This document shows positions 22,711 through 33,674 of a stretch of DNA of 64,000 nucleotides, piece after piece (the first letter of the stretch is position 1; the number at the start of each line of letters is the position of its first letter). Source of the stretch: Sequoia sempervirens (Eukaryota > Streptophyta > Pinopsida > Cupressales > Cupressaceae); NCBI GenBank assembly GCA_007258455.2, contig VDFB02018351.1, positions 1-64,000 on the forward strand, written 5' to 3'. The notes below the pieces were generated by a model. That model was not told the origin of the DNA. It did no database searches and was given only the letters and a program-made list of their open reading frames with translations. The position numbers were made by a program, and so were the translations under genes.

Positions 22711-24803
22711 TCACCAACATGGGCCCATATGAGGGGTCAAGCAGGACAAACTTAAATTTTTCCATAGAAAATTTTTCTCTCTTCATCTTTCTCTAGTCAT
22801 GGTGCATATAGCATGTCAAGGTGGAAGAATTACAACACTTAGAATATTTTTACATAGCTAACACTTCAATATCCTTGGGCGCATTTTACATATCAAGCAG
22901 GAATTAACGCCTAGCATAAGTCATAACTCCACTTTGCACTTGGGCGCATTTAGTATGTAGTGAAGAAAAACTTCTAACACTTAACCACTTTTTCAACATC
23001 TTTCAAAGTCAAACAAGTTGGGTGCATATAGGGGGTAGAGGTGGAATTAAATTTTCTTTTGTCCTTTTCCCAGCTTGGGTGCATTTGAGGTATGGAGGAG
23101 GATTTAACTCATGCCTTAGAAATTTCTTAGCCATCACTTCTTTCCTTGGGTGCATTTGGAGACCCCTGCAGGACTTCACACTTAGAAATTTTTTCAATCA
23201 CCAGCTTCAAGATGTTTGGGCGCATTTTGGGGGCTGAGCAAGATTTATCAACATTTGAAAACTTTTATCCTCCAACCAATCTTATCTTGGGCGCATTTGA
23301 CAGGGTGAGCAGGAACTTCTTCAGACTTAGAAAATTTCTTAGCTTGCTCGCCCCTGATTTACTATATTTAGTAAGTCTTCTGATTCTCACCCTTCTGAAG
23401 CTTGGATTGATCTGGAATTTTAAGCACATGATCTTCATGACCTAGGTGATCTGTTCACACTGCCGTCTCGAGCTGACTTGCTATTTATAGCATGTTTCTG
23501 AAGGTGTTTTACTATTTATAGTAACTACTCAGTTTCATGACTTCCCCAACTCCGTTTGACTTGAAATTTGGATGGTGTGACCCTCATCAGTAGACTTGCC
23601 CATTCACACTGGTGCCTGCTGCTTACTTACTATTTATAGCCTGTTTGAGAAGTGGCTTACTATAAATAGTAAGTGCTCCAATTGCCTTCAAATTTTACTG
23701 GTGGATAGCTTGAAAGATACTAATCGCAGTGGGATACATCAGTTTTCGAAAATTCTAGCATTTGACCCTCATTTTGGGTCCCGATGCTGGAAACCCTAGT
23801 TTGACTTGCATGTCAATCAAATGATCTATGTTTGACCTCGTTTTTGTTGCACTTTGCTCTGTTCATGTTGCGAGGTGCTGGGTAGCTGCCAAAATGATCT
23901 TGCTAAAATAGTAAGTCTCCGAAAAGTGATCATTTTGCCTTGCATGTCACATCACTACGTAGCCCTTGAAAAACCCATAAAGAATAACTTGACATGCGCT
24001 GAAAAGTCCTGCATGCAAACCCTAAAAATAGCCTCTGAAGATGGCTTTTGAAAAAGGTCCTGATCCTAGTTTGCATGCTATACCACTGCGAAGCTTTCGA
24101 AAAACCCACAAGGAATGTCCAAACATGCGAAGAAAATTTCAACATGCAAACCCTAAAAATAGCCTCCAAAGGATGAATGTTGAAAGTCATCATCTCATCT
24201 TGCATGTTATATGGTATACCATTGCGTAGGTCTCGGAAAACCCAGAAAGAATCACCAGACATGCATTGAAAAAATTTGTATATAAACCCTAAAATCTGCT
24301 CGTGAAGGTGAGCTTGCTAAAAATAGAAAGTTGTCAGTTTCAGCTCAAAAGAGAAAATGTCCCAAATTGGACACTTACTAAAAATAGTAAGTGGTCGAAA
24401 CTTGGTGAAACTTAGTGGAAACTTGTTTGTAGCCCTCTTGACAATAATGTTAGTCTCAGATTCCAATAGCCAAACTTGATTTGACCTCAAACTGGAATGA
24501 AGAAAGCAAACCCTAATTCTCAGACTTGGCCAAAACCTCAATTGACAATCAAAGACGAGTACATCCTCGGAAAGGTAGACAACAGAATAAGAGAAACAGA
24601 GAGAAAAACAAAGCCAAAAGACCTGAACGGAGCAAAAATTAGGGGGTCCCCATTCTGAATGGGGTGATGTGTGAAAAGGTCACAACAGTTCTCTTTATTA
24701 ACGATTATTTCTTTAGAAACATCATCTTGTACTTTATTATATAAGGAGTATTCCTCTCCTTTGTAAATAACAAATATTGAATATCAATTATCATTGCAAT
24801 CAC

Positions 24804-24955
24804 TTCCAATTTTTCCACCAAGGTTTGCAAAATTGAACACCAATTTTGTGAACCATATCAATGGGGATGGCTTCAATTACAACATCAAAGATTTCATGAT
24901 CTTGATTGGAAAAATGAAATTTAGCCTTGGCTTCATTTTAGGATAAAAGATTAGC
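24804..24955. other. Flank between copia and the hAT element
   Basis: A short stretch with a possible gag-like text on the plus strand ('PRFAKLNTNF', 'GDGFNYNIKDFMI') but no usable frame. It probably continues the host element seen at 1-452. Little more can be said. Confidence 0.25.
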
Positions 24956-27727
24956 AAGGTTACCCGAAGTTTCCGGGCCGAGGGGATGGCGGGGATGGGG
25001 ACAAGTCCCCAAGTTTCCGATTTTTGAGGCCAAAATTAGGGACGACAGGGGACGGCTATATAAAAATATAGGGAAAATTTAAAAAATATAGGGAAATTTT
25101 AAATATTCAATAGATAACATGAATAAGGCATGCATAATACACATTATAGAACATTAACATATAACATTTGTGTTCAACATTATGCCAATACTCAATACAC
25201 ATTCAAAATTAACATACAGTTACACGAATCATGAAACAACCTCCAAGTTATAATTTATAAACTTATATCAAAATGCCCAAAGGCTACATTGCTGCCATAT
25301 AGTTTTAAAGTTTTAGTTTGCTATGAAAATCAAAATACAATATCGTATGTCAATAATGAATACAAATTTACAAAATAAACAAAGAGCACTGCTGCCCCTA
25401 ATCATCTCTCATAACTGCATCAAAATCAGAGTCATCCTCTGAGTCACTGCCACCGTAATGCTCCTCCTCAGCCAATGGGACCCCAACCAAGCCCTCAGCT
25501 GTCTCCTCCTCATCTATCTGAGCCGCGTCCTCGGGATCAATATCCCACCGTAGAGCTGGAGTCTGTCGATACTCTGGAGTCTGTCGATCCTGAAGCCGAA
25601 GAGCACTATGAACGGCCACTAGCTTCTCTGCTCGTCTAGAGGTAAGTCTATTCCTCTTGACAGAGTGGATAAAGCTATACGTGGACCAATTCCTCTCTGC
25701 AGCAGAGGAACTAGCAACCTGTGCAAGAAGGCGAGTGGCAAGTATCTTCAACTGCGGTGTATCTCTCCCATGATAGGTCCACCATCCAATAGGGTTCCCT
25801 TGAGCTAATATAGCTCTATCCAACCTCGCCTGTGGTTTGCTCAAGTTTGGGCCATTAAGATTAGCAAAGTCTAGAAATTGTGACCGAAGTAGTGAAGCTT
25901 GCTCGGCTGGATAAATCTTTTCAATGGCCCGTGTGAACCCATCTAAAACCTCAGCATCATCACATGGAGGCACCCTACCATCCCTTGGTGCATACCATTT
26001 TGGATTTAGAGCAAAGGCAGCCATATGAAGCGGGGTGTTCATTGTATTCCACCTCCGCGTCACAATGGGCCTAATGTGTTGCTCATATAAATCCAAAGTG
26101 GGGTCCTTTGCCAAAATAACTTGCCTGATCTTCCCAAGCATAGTGTCAAATGTCTCATATATCTCTCCAAGACTAGGAGAGTCTGTATCAGCATATCTAA
26201 TGACATCTACAATGGGCGAGATAAAGGAGCAAATATATTTGCAAAATGCAAACAAAAAGTTCAAAATAATTAGTTGACAAGTTATTTGACATGTTAGAAA
26301 CTTCAAAAGTTGGAACATTGGACAATAAAATTAAAATATTAAAATCAGAAATTTAATATGAAAATCAGCCATCTAATATGTCTTACCTCACATTGGCCCA
26401 CCAATCATCATCGAGGATCTTTTGTTTGATGCTCTTTCCTTGAGTAGAACTTGCATTAGGCCATCTAGTCCACTCAGCATTGACCATCATCAGTTGTAGA
26501 GGCTCATGCACCTCAACCATCCTCTCCAATAGGATGAAGTATGTGGCATATCTACATTCATTAATTCAATGATTCATTAAAAAATAAAAATTTAAAACAA
26601 AATCAGATTATGAATACAAATTGAAAGTGAAACAAAATGAAATGGCATACCTTGTATCAACAGGTTTGAGAAACTCCTTCTTTGAAAGTGTCCTGAAAAG
26701 AGCAAGTGAGGTGTGGTGGTTGCAAATGAACAGTTGAATTTCTCTAGCTTTTGCCACCGTTTTCTTCACCCAATCCTGTTGACGTGGTTTTTGCGACTAC
26801 ACCAACACAGAATAAAGTCGCCAACGGCTACTCTATCCTCTCTTGAACAAAGTTTCCTGCATGCTAAGATTTCGAGATAGGTCATACATTTAACTCCAAG
26901 GTTCCTTTAGTTGGAATAGTCTCAGTTGGCTTGATGTGATTTTGCTGGTATTTCAAGGGGACTTACACAATTGTTCGACAATTGACAGCAGACAGCGGAC
27001 TAAGGGATTTCATGTAACTCAAATGATTTGGCAAGTGAGCACAAGTTTCCTAATCCTAACTAGAAATGGACCGAAATTAAATTAGTGTAGGCCTAAGAAG
27101 TTTATGTTCTACTCTAAGGTGTGGGACATGGCGATCAATTCTTACGAACTTCAACCAGGCCTTGCTTTGCCTCACTTCCGACAGCTTCCACAAAACTGGT
27201 GCAATCTTCAGAGGAGTGGCGAAAGGTGTTCAAATTATAACTTGACATGCAAGTACCGTAAAGACGATGCATACAAACACGTGAATCACAATCGAAGTTA
27301 AGTTTGAGAAGTAAATCCAGTTGACCACGCAGGGCGAACCCATCGTCAGTGAGCCCGCTAGTGGTATGGATGAGCGAAGTCTTGTTCAAATCAAGCACCA
27401 CATTCCACAATTACTAAGTACTTGCATGAAATGAAATCTACTTTACTTTAAGCTGCTTCAAGATGCTACATGAATTGGAAGGACGAAGAAGCCTTGACAA
27501 CTACTCATAACAAAGAAGAAATCACCATCAATGAAAAATTCTTTTATTATGAATGCATTTACAACAACTTCTTACAAAGTTTTCAAAGGGAAGACTTTCC
27601 TTCCTTTTCAATCTAAACTATACTATCAACTATTCTACTTTCTACTCTAGCAATTTCTCTCTACTCCTTCTCTGCTATCCTAACTCTAATCTAATTCTAA
27701 TGAGATACAAATGAGGGGGGATGCCCC

Positions 27728-27734
27728 TTTTATA
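27728..27734 (-). promoter_or_regulatory. TATA box of copy D
   Basis: TATAAAA on the minus strand followed by a GGGGCATCCCC hairpin, at the same place as in the other copies. Confidence 0.6.
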
Positions 27735-27879
27735 GATAGCCCAGTCCAATGGACGGCTCAGATTACAATCGGCTGGATGGCCTAGATTGTGCCACCTCAG
27801 CCCTAAACAAGATTCACCCTAAAAATTGCCACCAAGAGGAGTGGGGTAATAAATGAGCCATTAATGTCCATCATCCTTC

Positions 27880-28092
27880 TAGAAGATTCCAATTTTGAAA
27901 CGCGTTCATATTGCTCTTGATCTTCTTCTTTACGTTTTTCTTCAACTTCTTCTTTGACACTTGAGTTATACTAAGTCTCAACGCTTAGCCATTTTTCGCA
28001 ACTTTTCTTCCTTCGAGGTTGAAATGTATTCGTGGAGTACTTGCTTCATCGCTTCAAGTCATCGCCGCCTAGTCTCGACGTTCCTCCTGCAA
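27880..28092 (-). pseudogene. Cassette of copy D after a splice acceptor (decayed)
   Basis: 'cttgttttgcag' on the minus strand is followed by 'gaggaacgtcgagactagg', the copy A version with the ATG lost. A short frame MKQVLHEYISTSKEEKL survives before a stop. The same relic in copies A and D suggests they share a source copy. Confidence 0.5.
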
Positions 28093-31000
28093 AACAAGCA
28101 AGGGGAAGAGCATTAGAACACCTCATAATAAGAAACTCAACTTTCTTACCTGATTTTCACGCTTTGACTTCCAAGGGTTCATTGTCTTCACTAGCCAACT
28201 TCACGTTCAAATTCTTCATGCCTTAGCCAAATTTCCAACCCATCTTGTATTCTGCTTGGCACACTTCACTCTGATATTTCATCCAACTTAGGCTCGAGAA
28301 AATTGTTTTCACGAAGAATTCAAGCAAATTCGCCAGCCAACACTTATTCCTTGCCTTAGAAAAATTTTCCTTAGAAAATTCATCAATCTTGTGCCCATCC
28401 AAAAATCTCCATCTCGAGAGCCTCAGTGAAGCACAAAAGACTCGGAAATCAACTTCTCATCGAAGATCTTTAATACCCAGAAGAAGATTTCTTTCAGAAC
28501 TTGTCAAATTCATGGGTATACAACGAACGGGTTCATTTAATTTACTTGAATTTCGAACCTTAGAAAAATAATTTTCATCAATTTACTCCAGTTCTTCATC
28601 CCTGAGCGTATTCCTGCTCTGACTTGAAAATTTTAATTCATCCTAAAATGTTGGCACTTTCTGACTTCGTCTTCGACAAATTCATTCGTGTCCAAGAAAT
28701 TTCATGACTTCACCAGACTTGGGCGTTTTTCCTCTAGAGAGGTGGAATTTTGATAACACTTAGAAAAATATTTAAAATCACTCAGCACTTTGAATTTTCC
28801 TTAGAAATTTTTATTCAACTTCGATCATTTGCCAGTGGTGGGAAATTTTTTATCAATTCACTTGGAAAAATTATAATGCTTGGAGTGTATATCATACTTG
28901 ACTTCCAACGCCCAACATGTTTTATTTTTCATCTAGCAATATTTTCTCTCATCAACTTTATTTCACCACCTTATGTCTTGGGCGCATTTGATACTTCATG
29001 AGGAATATTCCACTTTCAATGCCTAGGTCACTTTATTTTACCATCTTCACCTTCAATGCAGTAGTAATATTCATCTCTAGGCATACTCCAAGATAGGCGC
29101 ATTTCAATAGTTGAGGAGGATTAAGTAATTCCAACGCCACCTTGTGACTTTTGACCTCCCTTCCTTTGTCTTTACATGCCCTCACTTGGGCGCATTTAAG
29201 CATGAGAAGGGAATAACATTTCTAACGCCCCCCCTTTTTTGACTTGTTGACTTCTTAGCTTCTCAAACATGGGTGCATATAGCATGGTGAGGTGGATAAG
29301 GCATCTTACTTAGAAACTTTTTAGCATTTTGCTTGCATGTGAGGGCACATTTGGCCTAGTGTGAAGGATGGAACACTTTCAACGCCTAGCTTTGACTTCT
29401 TAGACCCTTTATGAACTTGGGCACATTTTGCCATAGGTGAAGGATGAAGTTTGTTGACTCTTTGACTTGCTAACCTTGGGCGCATTCTAGCATGTGTGGT
29501 GGATTAACTTAGAAAATTTCCTCTATGTCTCATATGAGGGCACATTTGGGCTAGTGTGAAGGATGGGCATATATGGAAGGTGGAAGTGGATGAAACTTCA
29601 ACGCCAAGCTTTGACTTCATTCCTTACTAGACATGGGCACATATGAGGATAGGAGGAGGATATCTCTTGTCTTAGAATTTTTTTATTCTCCTCAAGTCAT
29701 CTTGCATGTGAGGGCACATTTGGCCTAGGCTAGAGGATGAAACTTAACAGTTAGGAATTTTCCTAACTCCAGCTGAAGATGGGCGCATTTTCATGGTGAT
29801 GCAGGATGAAGTCTTAGACTTAGCCATTTTTTCTTCATTTTCGCCAACTTCTCCATGCCTTACTATAAATAGTAAGTCCCTTGATTTTCACACTTCAGAA
29901 GATCAGATCGATTTGAAATTTTGAACACTGCATCTTCATGACCTCATTAGCCCGTTGACACTGTTATTCTGAGTTGACCTGCTATTTTTAGCCCATTTCT
30001 GAAGGTGGTTTACTATTCATAGTAACTGCTTGTTTCTGAGACCTCCACAGCTCCGTTTGACTTGAAATTCAAATGACGTGCTCCTCACCCGTGACACCGG
30101 TGAAACCCGCAGAAGCCGGCGTTGGATTTTTAATTTATAGCGGTTCACGAAATGACACCTCAATAGTAAGTGCTCGGATTGTCTTCAAATTTTACCAGCA
30201 GATAGCTTGAAAGATGCTGATCGCGGTGGGATACACCGATTTTTGAAAATTCTGACCTTTTACGCCTCTTTTTGGGTCCCAAAGTTGGAAACCCTAATTC
30301 GACTTGCATGCATATCAAACGACCTCCCGTTTGTCTTGTTTTATGTTTACCCAGCTGGGTAGGTTTATTGATTCTGAAGTGCTAGGAAGCGACTGCCGGG
30401 ATGCACCTGCTAAAAATAGTAAGTTCCTTACTGAGTGACCATCTCCATTTGCATGTCATATCACTGCGAAGCTCTTGAAAAACCCATAAGGAATATGTAG
30501 ACATGCAAAGAAAACCCTTACATGCAAACCCTAAAATAGCTTAGAGGCCGGATGCGTGGCTATCTCGCGCGAGATGTTTAACGCCGGCTATGAGGTCTCA
30601 CGTAACCGAAGGAATTTCGGACATGCGTTGAAAAACTTCTGCATATAAACCACGCAATGCGCTTTCCGGAAGCTAAAGCGCTAAAATAGTAAGTTGTCCG
30701 TTTCAACTCAAATTTTGCACGCGAGCAGCTTGATGTGTTCTGAATGCAGTGTGACCATTAAAACCTCAAAAATGTTGAAGGAACGCCCTGAACTGCACAC
30801 TTACTAAAATAGTAAGTGGCCGGAATTTGATGAAATTTCAATGGAAACTTGCTGGAAGCACACTGACACCAATGTTAGTCTCTGTTTTCAATTTATTCAC
30901 CCCATTTGACCTCAAATTGGCAAGGAAGTTCAAAACCCTAATTTTCAGACTTGGCCAAAATTCACATTTAAACTCAATGGCCGAACTGAAATCCTTGAAA

Positions 31001-32193
31001 AGACATCGGAAAAGAGAGAAAAACCAAACCCAAAAAGACGAGAATGGGCAAAATTAGGGAGTCCCCATTTGAATGGAAGTGATGTGTCAAAAGGTCATAG
31101 CGCGAATCCATCTTCCCTATGTCTTTCAATGCATTGTTCAATGCATGAACACAACATGGGGTCCAAAATATGTGCCTGTAAGTACCCTCCACCATCAACC
31201 CAGCCGATTTGCACACACGTGCTGAATCGGTGATCACCTGCACCACATTTGCAGCCCCAGCCTCCTCTATGGCATCTCTCAAAATGGAAAATTGGAAGTC
31301 AGCATCCTTACGTTTCCCTGAACAATCTACAGCTCTAAGAAAATAAGAACCAGCAGGGCATGTGACTATGACATTGATGAGTGGCCGACGTCTACAATCA
31401 GTCCACCCATCCATCACTATAGAGCACCCCGACCTCATCCATGTTTGCCTCATCTCCTCCATTAACACATTAACTTTGGAGTACTCTTTGTCTAGGAGGG
31501 TGGTGCGTAGCTTATGATCTCCAGGGGATACAAATGAAGGTCCAACAATGGCTATGTCTTTCACCATTTGTTTGAAATAAGAGGAACGGGCTACATGAAA
31601 TGGAATGGCATGGGAAAAAAAGAATTTGGCAATGGAGGATTCAGTGGTTTCTCGTGCTTTGTTTTGAAACATGGACTCAACTGAGGCTGCCTTATCACTA
31701 CCAATCACCTTCCTCTTTCCTCTTAAGATAACACTACTACCAACCGTGGAAGGACTAGGAGTAGGAGTAGGCATAGATGATTGTGAACTTGGGAAAGAAG
31801 GAGACCCACCTTGAACCCCACCATCACACTCCATTTGAATTTTTTGGCACTCTATAAATAGTGCATCTGTCAATGCAGGACACACTCTACCTCCATGGCC
31901 CACCTCACCCAAAAAATGAGACCTAACTCTAGTGTAGCTGCCCCTAAACTCCTTTTCACAAACATGGAACAACCAAACCCTACTCCCCCCTGAATTTTTT
32001 TGTCTTTCACCCATGGCTGTCACAAATTGAAGGAATGGTTTTTTTTTTTGTCTAGTGGGTGTTTTGCATAGTCCTTCATAGTTTTGGTATTGGTTGATGA
32101 AGGATGGTGTTGGGTAGGGGTTATTTGCTCTCTAGTTTGCCTTCTAACTTGCATTTCAACTTCACTATCACTCCCACCCTCACTGATGCTCAT

Positions 32194-33660
32194 GTTTTTT
32201 GTTTTTAGAATGCAAGTTTTGACTAAAAATGCAAAAAAATAAAAAAAATCAGACTATGTATACTTCATATTTTGCAAAAAAATGAAAAAATGAGAATAGA
32301 GAAAGGAAATGCATACCTCTTTGATGGATTTGCACTCCCAACAACACTATTTCAACCTCCTCTCCTCCTTCAAACTGCTGCTCCTTCTCCTTCAATGGCT
32401 GCAATTTTTTTTCTTCTCAAACCCTTGGCTGCTCACACAAACAAAATGAATAGAATGAAGTTTTAGAGGCCTTTTTTCTTTCATAAAAGAGTGCAAAATA
32501 GTAGGGCCCACACATGCCATGTAGACAGTCATTTTTTTTAAAACTTTATGCTTTTTTTTTTTTTAAAGTTTATGCGCTTTAAAACGTGGCGGATGGCCGG
32601 CCGTCCCCGGGACGGTCGAGGGATGGCTCAGCCAAGCCCACCAAATACTTTTCATCACAAAATTCCCTTGAATTTGGACAAGCTCTTTCATTATAAGGAG
32701 GGTGTGAAAACCAATCCCCTTGCAGGTTGGTATCCCATAAGATGACTAGAATAAATACAATGCCACACCAAAATTTTCCAAGGCATGAATGATTCACTTG
32801 GTGCATAGAGCCAAACCTTGATGTTGAGTGGAAATTAAGCCAAACCACTATTCCATGAGGATGTGTTCCCCCCCAAATTTCAGTTGTCCCCCTGACTTGG
32901 ATGTTCCAGAGACTTGGGGACGGTTGAGAAATGTCCCCCCGCCGTCCCCCCTCCGCTGTCAGGACTTGGGAAAATCTAAGGAAATGACGGGGATGCCTGA
33001 ATGTCTCCGAGATGTCTCGGGGACTTCTAGCCATCCCTTGAGCATCTCAGAGACACCCAAGCGTCCCCTGCACTGAGACTTCCAAAAAAGCAATTTTTAA
33101 AAAAATTTCTTTTAATTTTTTTGGAATGTGAGCCTTAGGTTGAACCCTTCTAAAAGTCATAAGCTAAACAAAACACTCTCATTCTTCATTTTTTCGTTCA
33201 CATATGCCATTTGATGTTTTGCAACAGCTAGGTGAAGAAGAGGAAAACCAGTGAGAAGAGTGAGTTTGGGGATGATTAGAGGCCTCCCTTCACTACATTT
33301 TTGTATTTTGTACTTATTTTGATATCAATGTATCATGCTACTCATTGTAATCATCTTTATGATATGACATGTCATATTCTCGATATTCATATAATAGAAA
33401 TCTCAAATTCTACAATTTCATTTGTCAAATTTTAATATTTTATTTGCTTTTAGTCTTTTAGTAATAGTATTCAAGTATTTAAAATGTTAGTATTTGCAAT
33501 TTTACTAATTTTCCAAAGTTTAATTTGAAATGTTATTCTTAAACATCTTTTTATAACTAGTTATTCAAGTACCATATGTATATAAGCACCACTCCCTCGC
33601 CGCCGTCCCCCCGCCGTCCCCAAACTTAAACCCCTTGTCCTCAAGACGCGTCCCTGACAA
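32194..33660. repeat. hAT 5' flank with several C-rich subterminal-like blocks
   Basis: No believable gene. GC-rich blocks near 32585-32640, 32865-33065 ('gacggttgagaaatgtccccccgccgtcc') and 33590-33665 stand out from the AT-rich surroundings. They repeat the words 'gggacgg', 'ccgtcccc' and 'gacttgggg', also seen at 24970-25045. They look like ends of hAT-type elements. ORFs on both strands here are low-complexity. Confidence 0.4.
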
Positions 33661-33674
33661 GGGATGCGTCCTCC

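Larger units (their letters stand above)
21293..24687 (-). mobile_element. TGTTG...CAACA unit, copy C (3.4 kb, shortest complete copy)
   Basis: On the plus strand it runs TGTTGATGTG at 21293 to GGTCACAACA at 24687, flanked by GTTCT at 21288-21292 and 24688-24692. Read on the minus strand it has the 5' block with CTA-W4-TAG boxes (about 24370 down to 23360), an ATGCGCCCA array (about 23290 down to 22870), a shortened cassette (22700-22510 reads RNARVQDKKILRDQGWRNN), TATAAAA at 22229-22235 and the U5-like tail. Relative to copy F, a deletion joins the array directly to the cassette. No gag or pol. Confidence 0.87.
458..24798 (+). mobile_element. Ty1/copia LTR retrotransposon, decayed and broken by three insertions
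   Basis: The two ends share an LTR: 458-689 matches 21170-21292 plus 24688-24798. Both outer flanks carry ATCAC (453-457 and 24799-24803), a 5-bp target duplication. Domain order protease, integrase, reverse transcriptase, RNase H is copia-type. Removing the insertions 2737-15818, 17383-20699 and 21293-24687 leaves about 4.5 kb, normal for copia. The gag region appears lost: 690-1460 is leader and T-rich repeats. In-frame stops and frameshifts show that it is dead. The LTR edges themselves are blurred (TG lost at the 5' end, TATT at the 3' LTR). Confidence 0.87.
21170..24798 (+). repeat. copia 3' LTR, split by copy C
   Basis: 21170-21292 and 24688-24798 together align with the 5' LTR at 458-689. 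The junction is in 'ctttagttct|ctttatta', and GTTCT is duplicated at the insertion. Confidence 0.82.
26777..31104 (-). mobile_element. TGTTG...CAACA unit, copy D (4.3 kb) inside the hAT transposase
   Basis: The plus-strand left end is TGTTGACGTGG at 26777. The right end is 'aaaaggtcatagcgcg' at 31104, where the terminal CACAACA has decayed. AATCC flanks both sides (26772-26776 and 31105-31109), and removing the unit restores the transposase frame (KDIGKM then DWVKK). Minus-strand order is as in the other copies: CArG-type boxes (about 30820 down to 29860), ATGCGCCCA-related array (about 29780 down to 28980), splice acceptor and decayed cassette (28090-27880), TATA box (27728-27734), U5-like tail. 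Confidence 0.84.
25398..32193 (-). pseudogene. hAT transposase gene (BED finger, DUF659, hAT dimerisation), interrupted and decayed
   Basis: It begins with ATG at 32193 (MSISEGGSDSEVEMQ). An 11-A run near 32040 shifts the frame by one base unless it was 12 A's. Next comes a BED-type finger (32000-31910, 'CEKEFRGSYTRVRSHFLG') whose first cysteine is replaced by phenylalanine. A DUF659-like domain follows ('SIVMDGWTDCRRRPLINVIV', 'WTPCCVHALNNALKDIGKM') to 31110. Copy D (26777-31104) splits the next codons, and the frame resumes 'DWVKKTVAKAREIQLF' at 26776. Exons 26651-26776 and 26387-26551 have good splice sites. The next exon (from about 26238) has an acceptor reading AA instead of AG. The last exon carries the C-terminal dimerisation region ('LLAQVASSSAAERNWSTYS') to 25398. 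It cannot make transposase now. Confidence 0.88.
24956..33660 (-). mobile_element. hAT DNA transposon (approximate limits), split by copy D
   Basis: The transposase exons lie on the minus strand from 32193 to 25398. The ends are uncertain. The left side has a G-rich block (24970-25045: ggggatggcggggatgggg) and the right side has C-rich blocks at 32590-32640, 32870-32960 and 33592-33640 ('cgccgtccccccgccgtcccc') that could be terminal or subterminal inverted repeats. I could not find an 8-bp target duplication, so the limits are a guess. The right side may contain a second, smaller related element. Confidence 0.55.

Noticed and set aside
32579..33034. 151-codon minus-strand frame near the hAT end.
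   Set aside because: Covers GC-rich terminal-like blocks; no conserved domain recognised.
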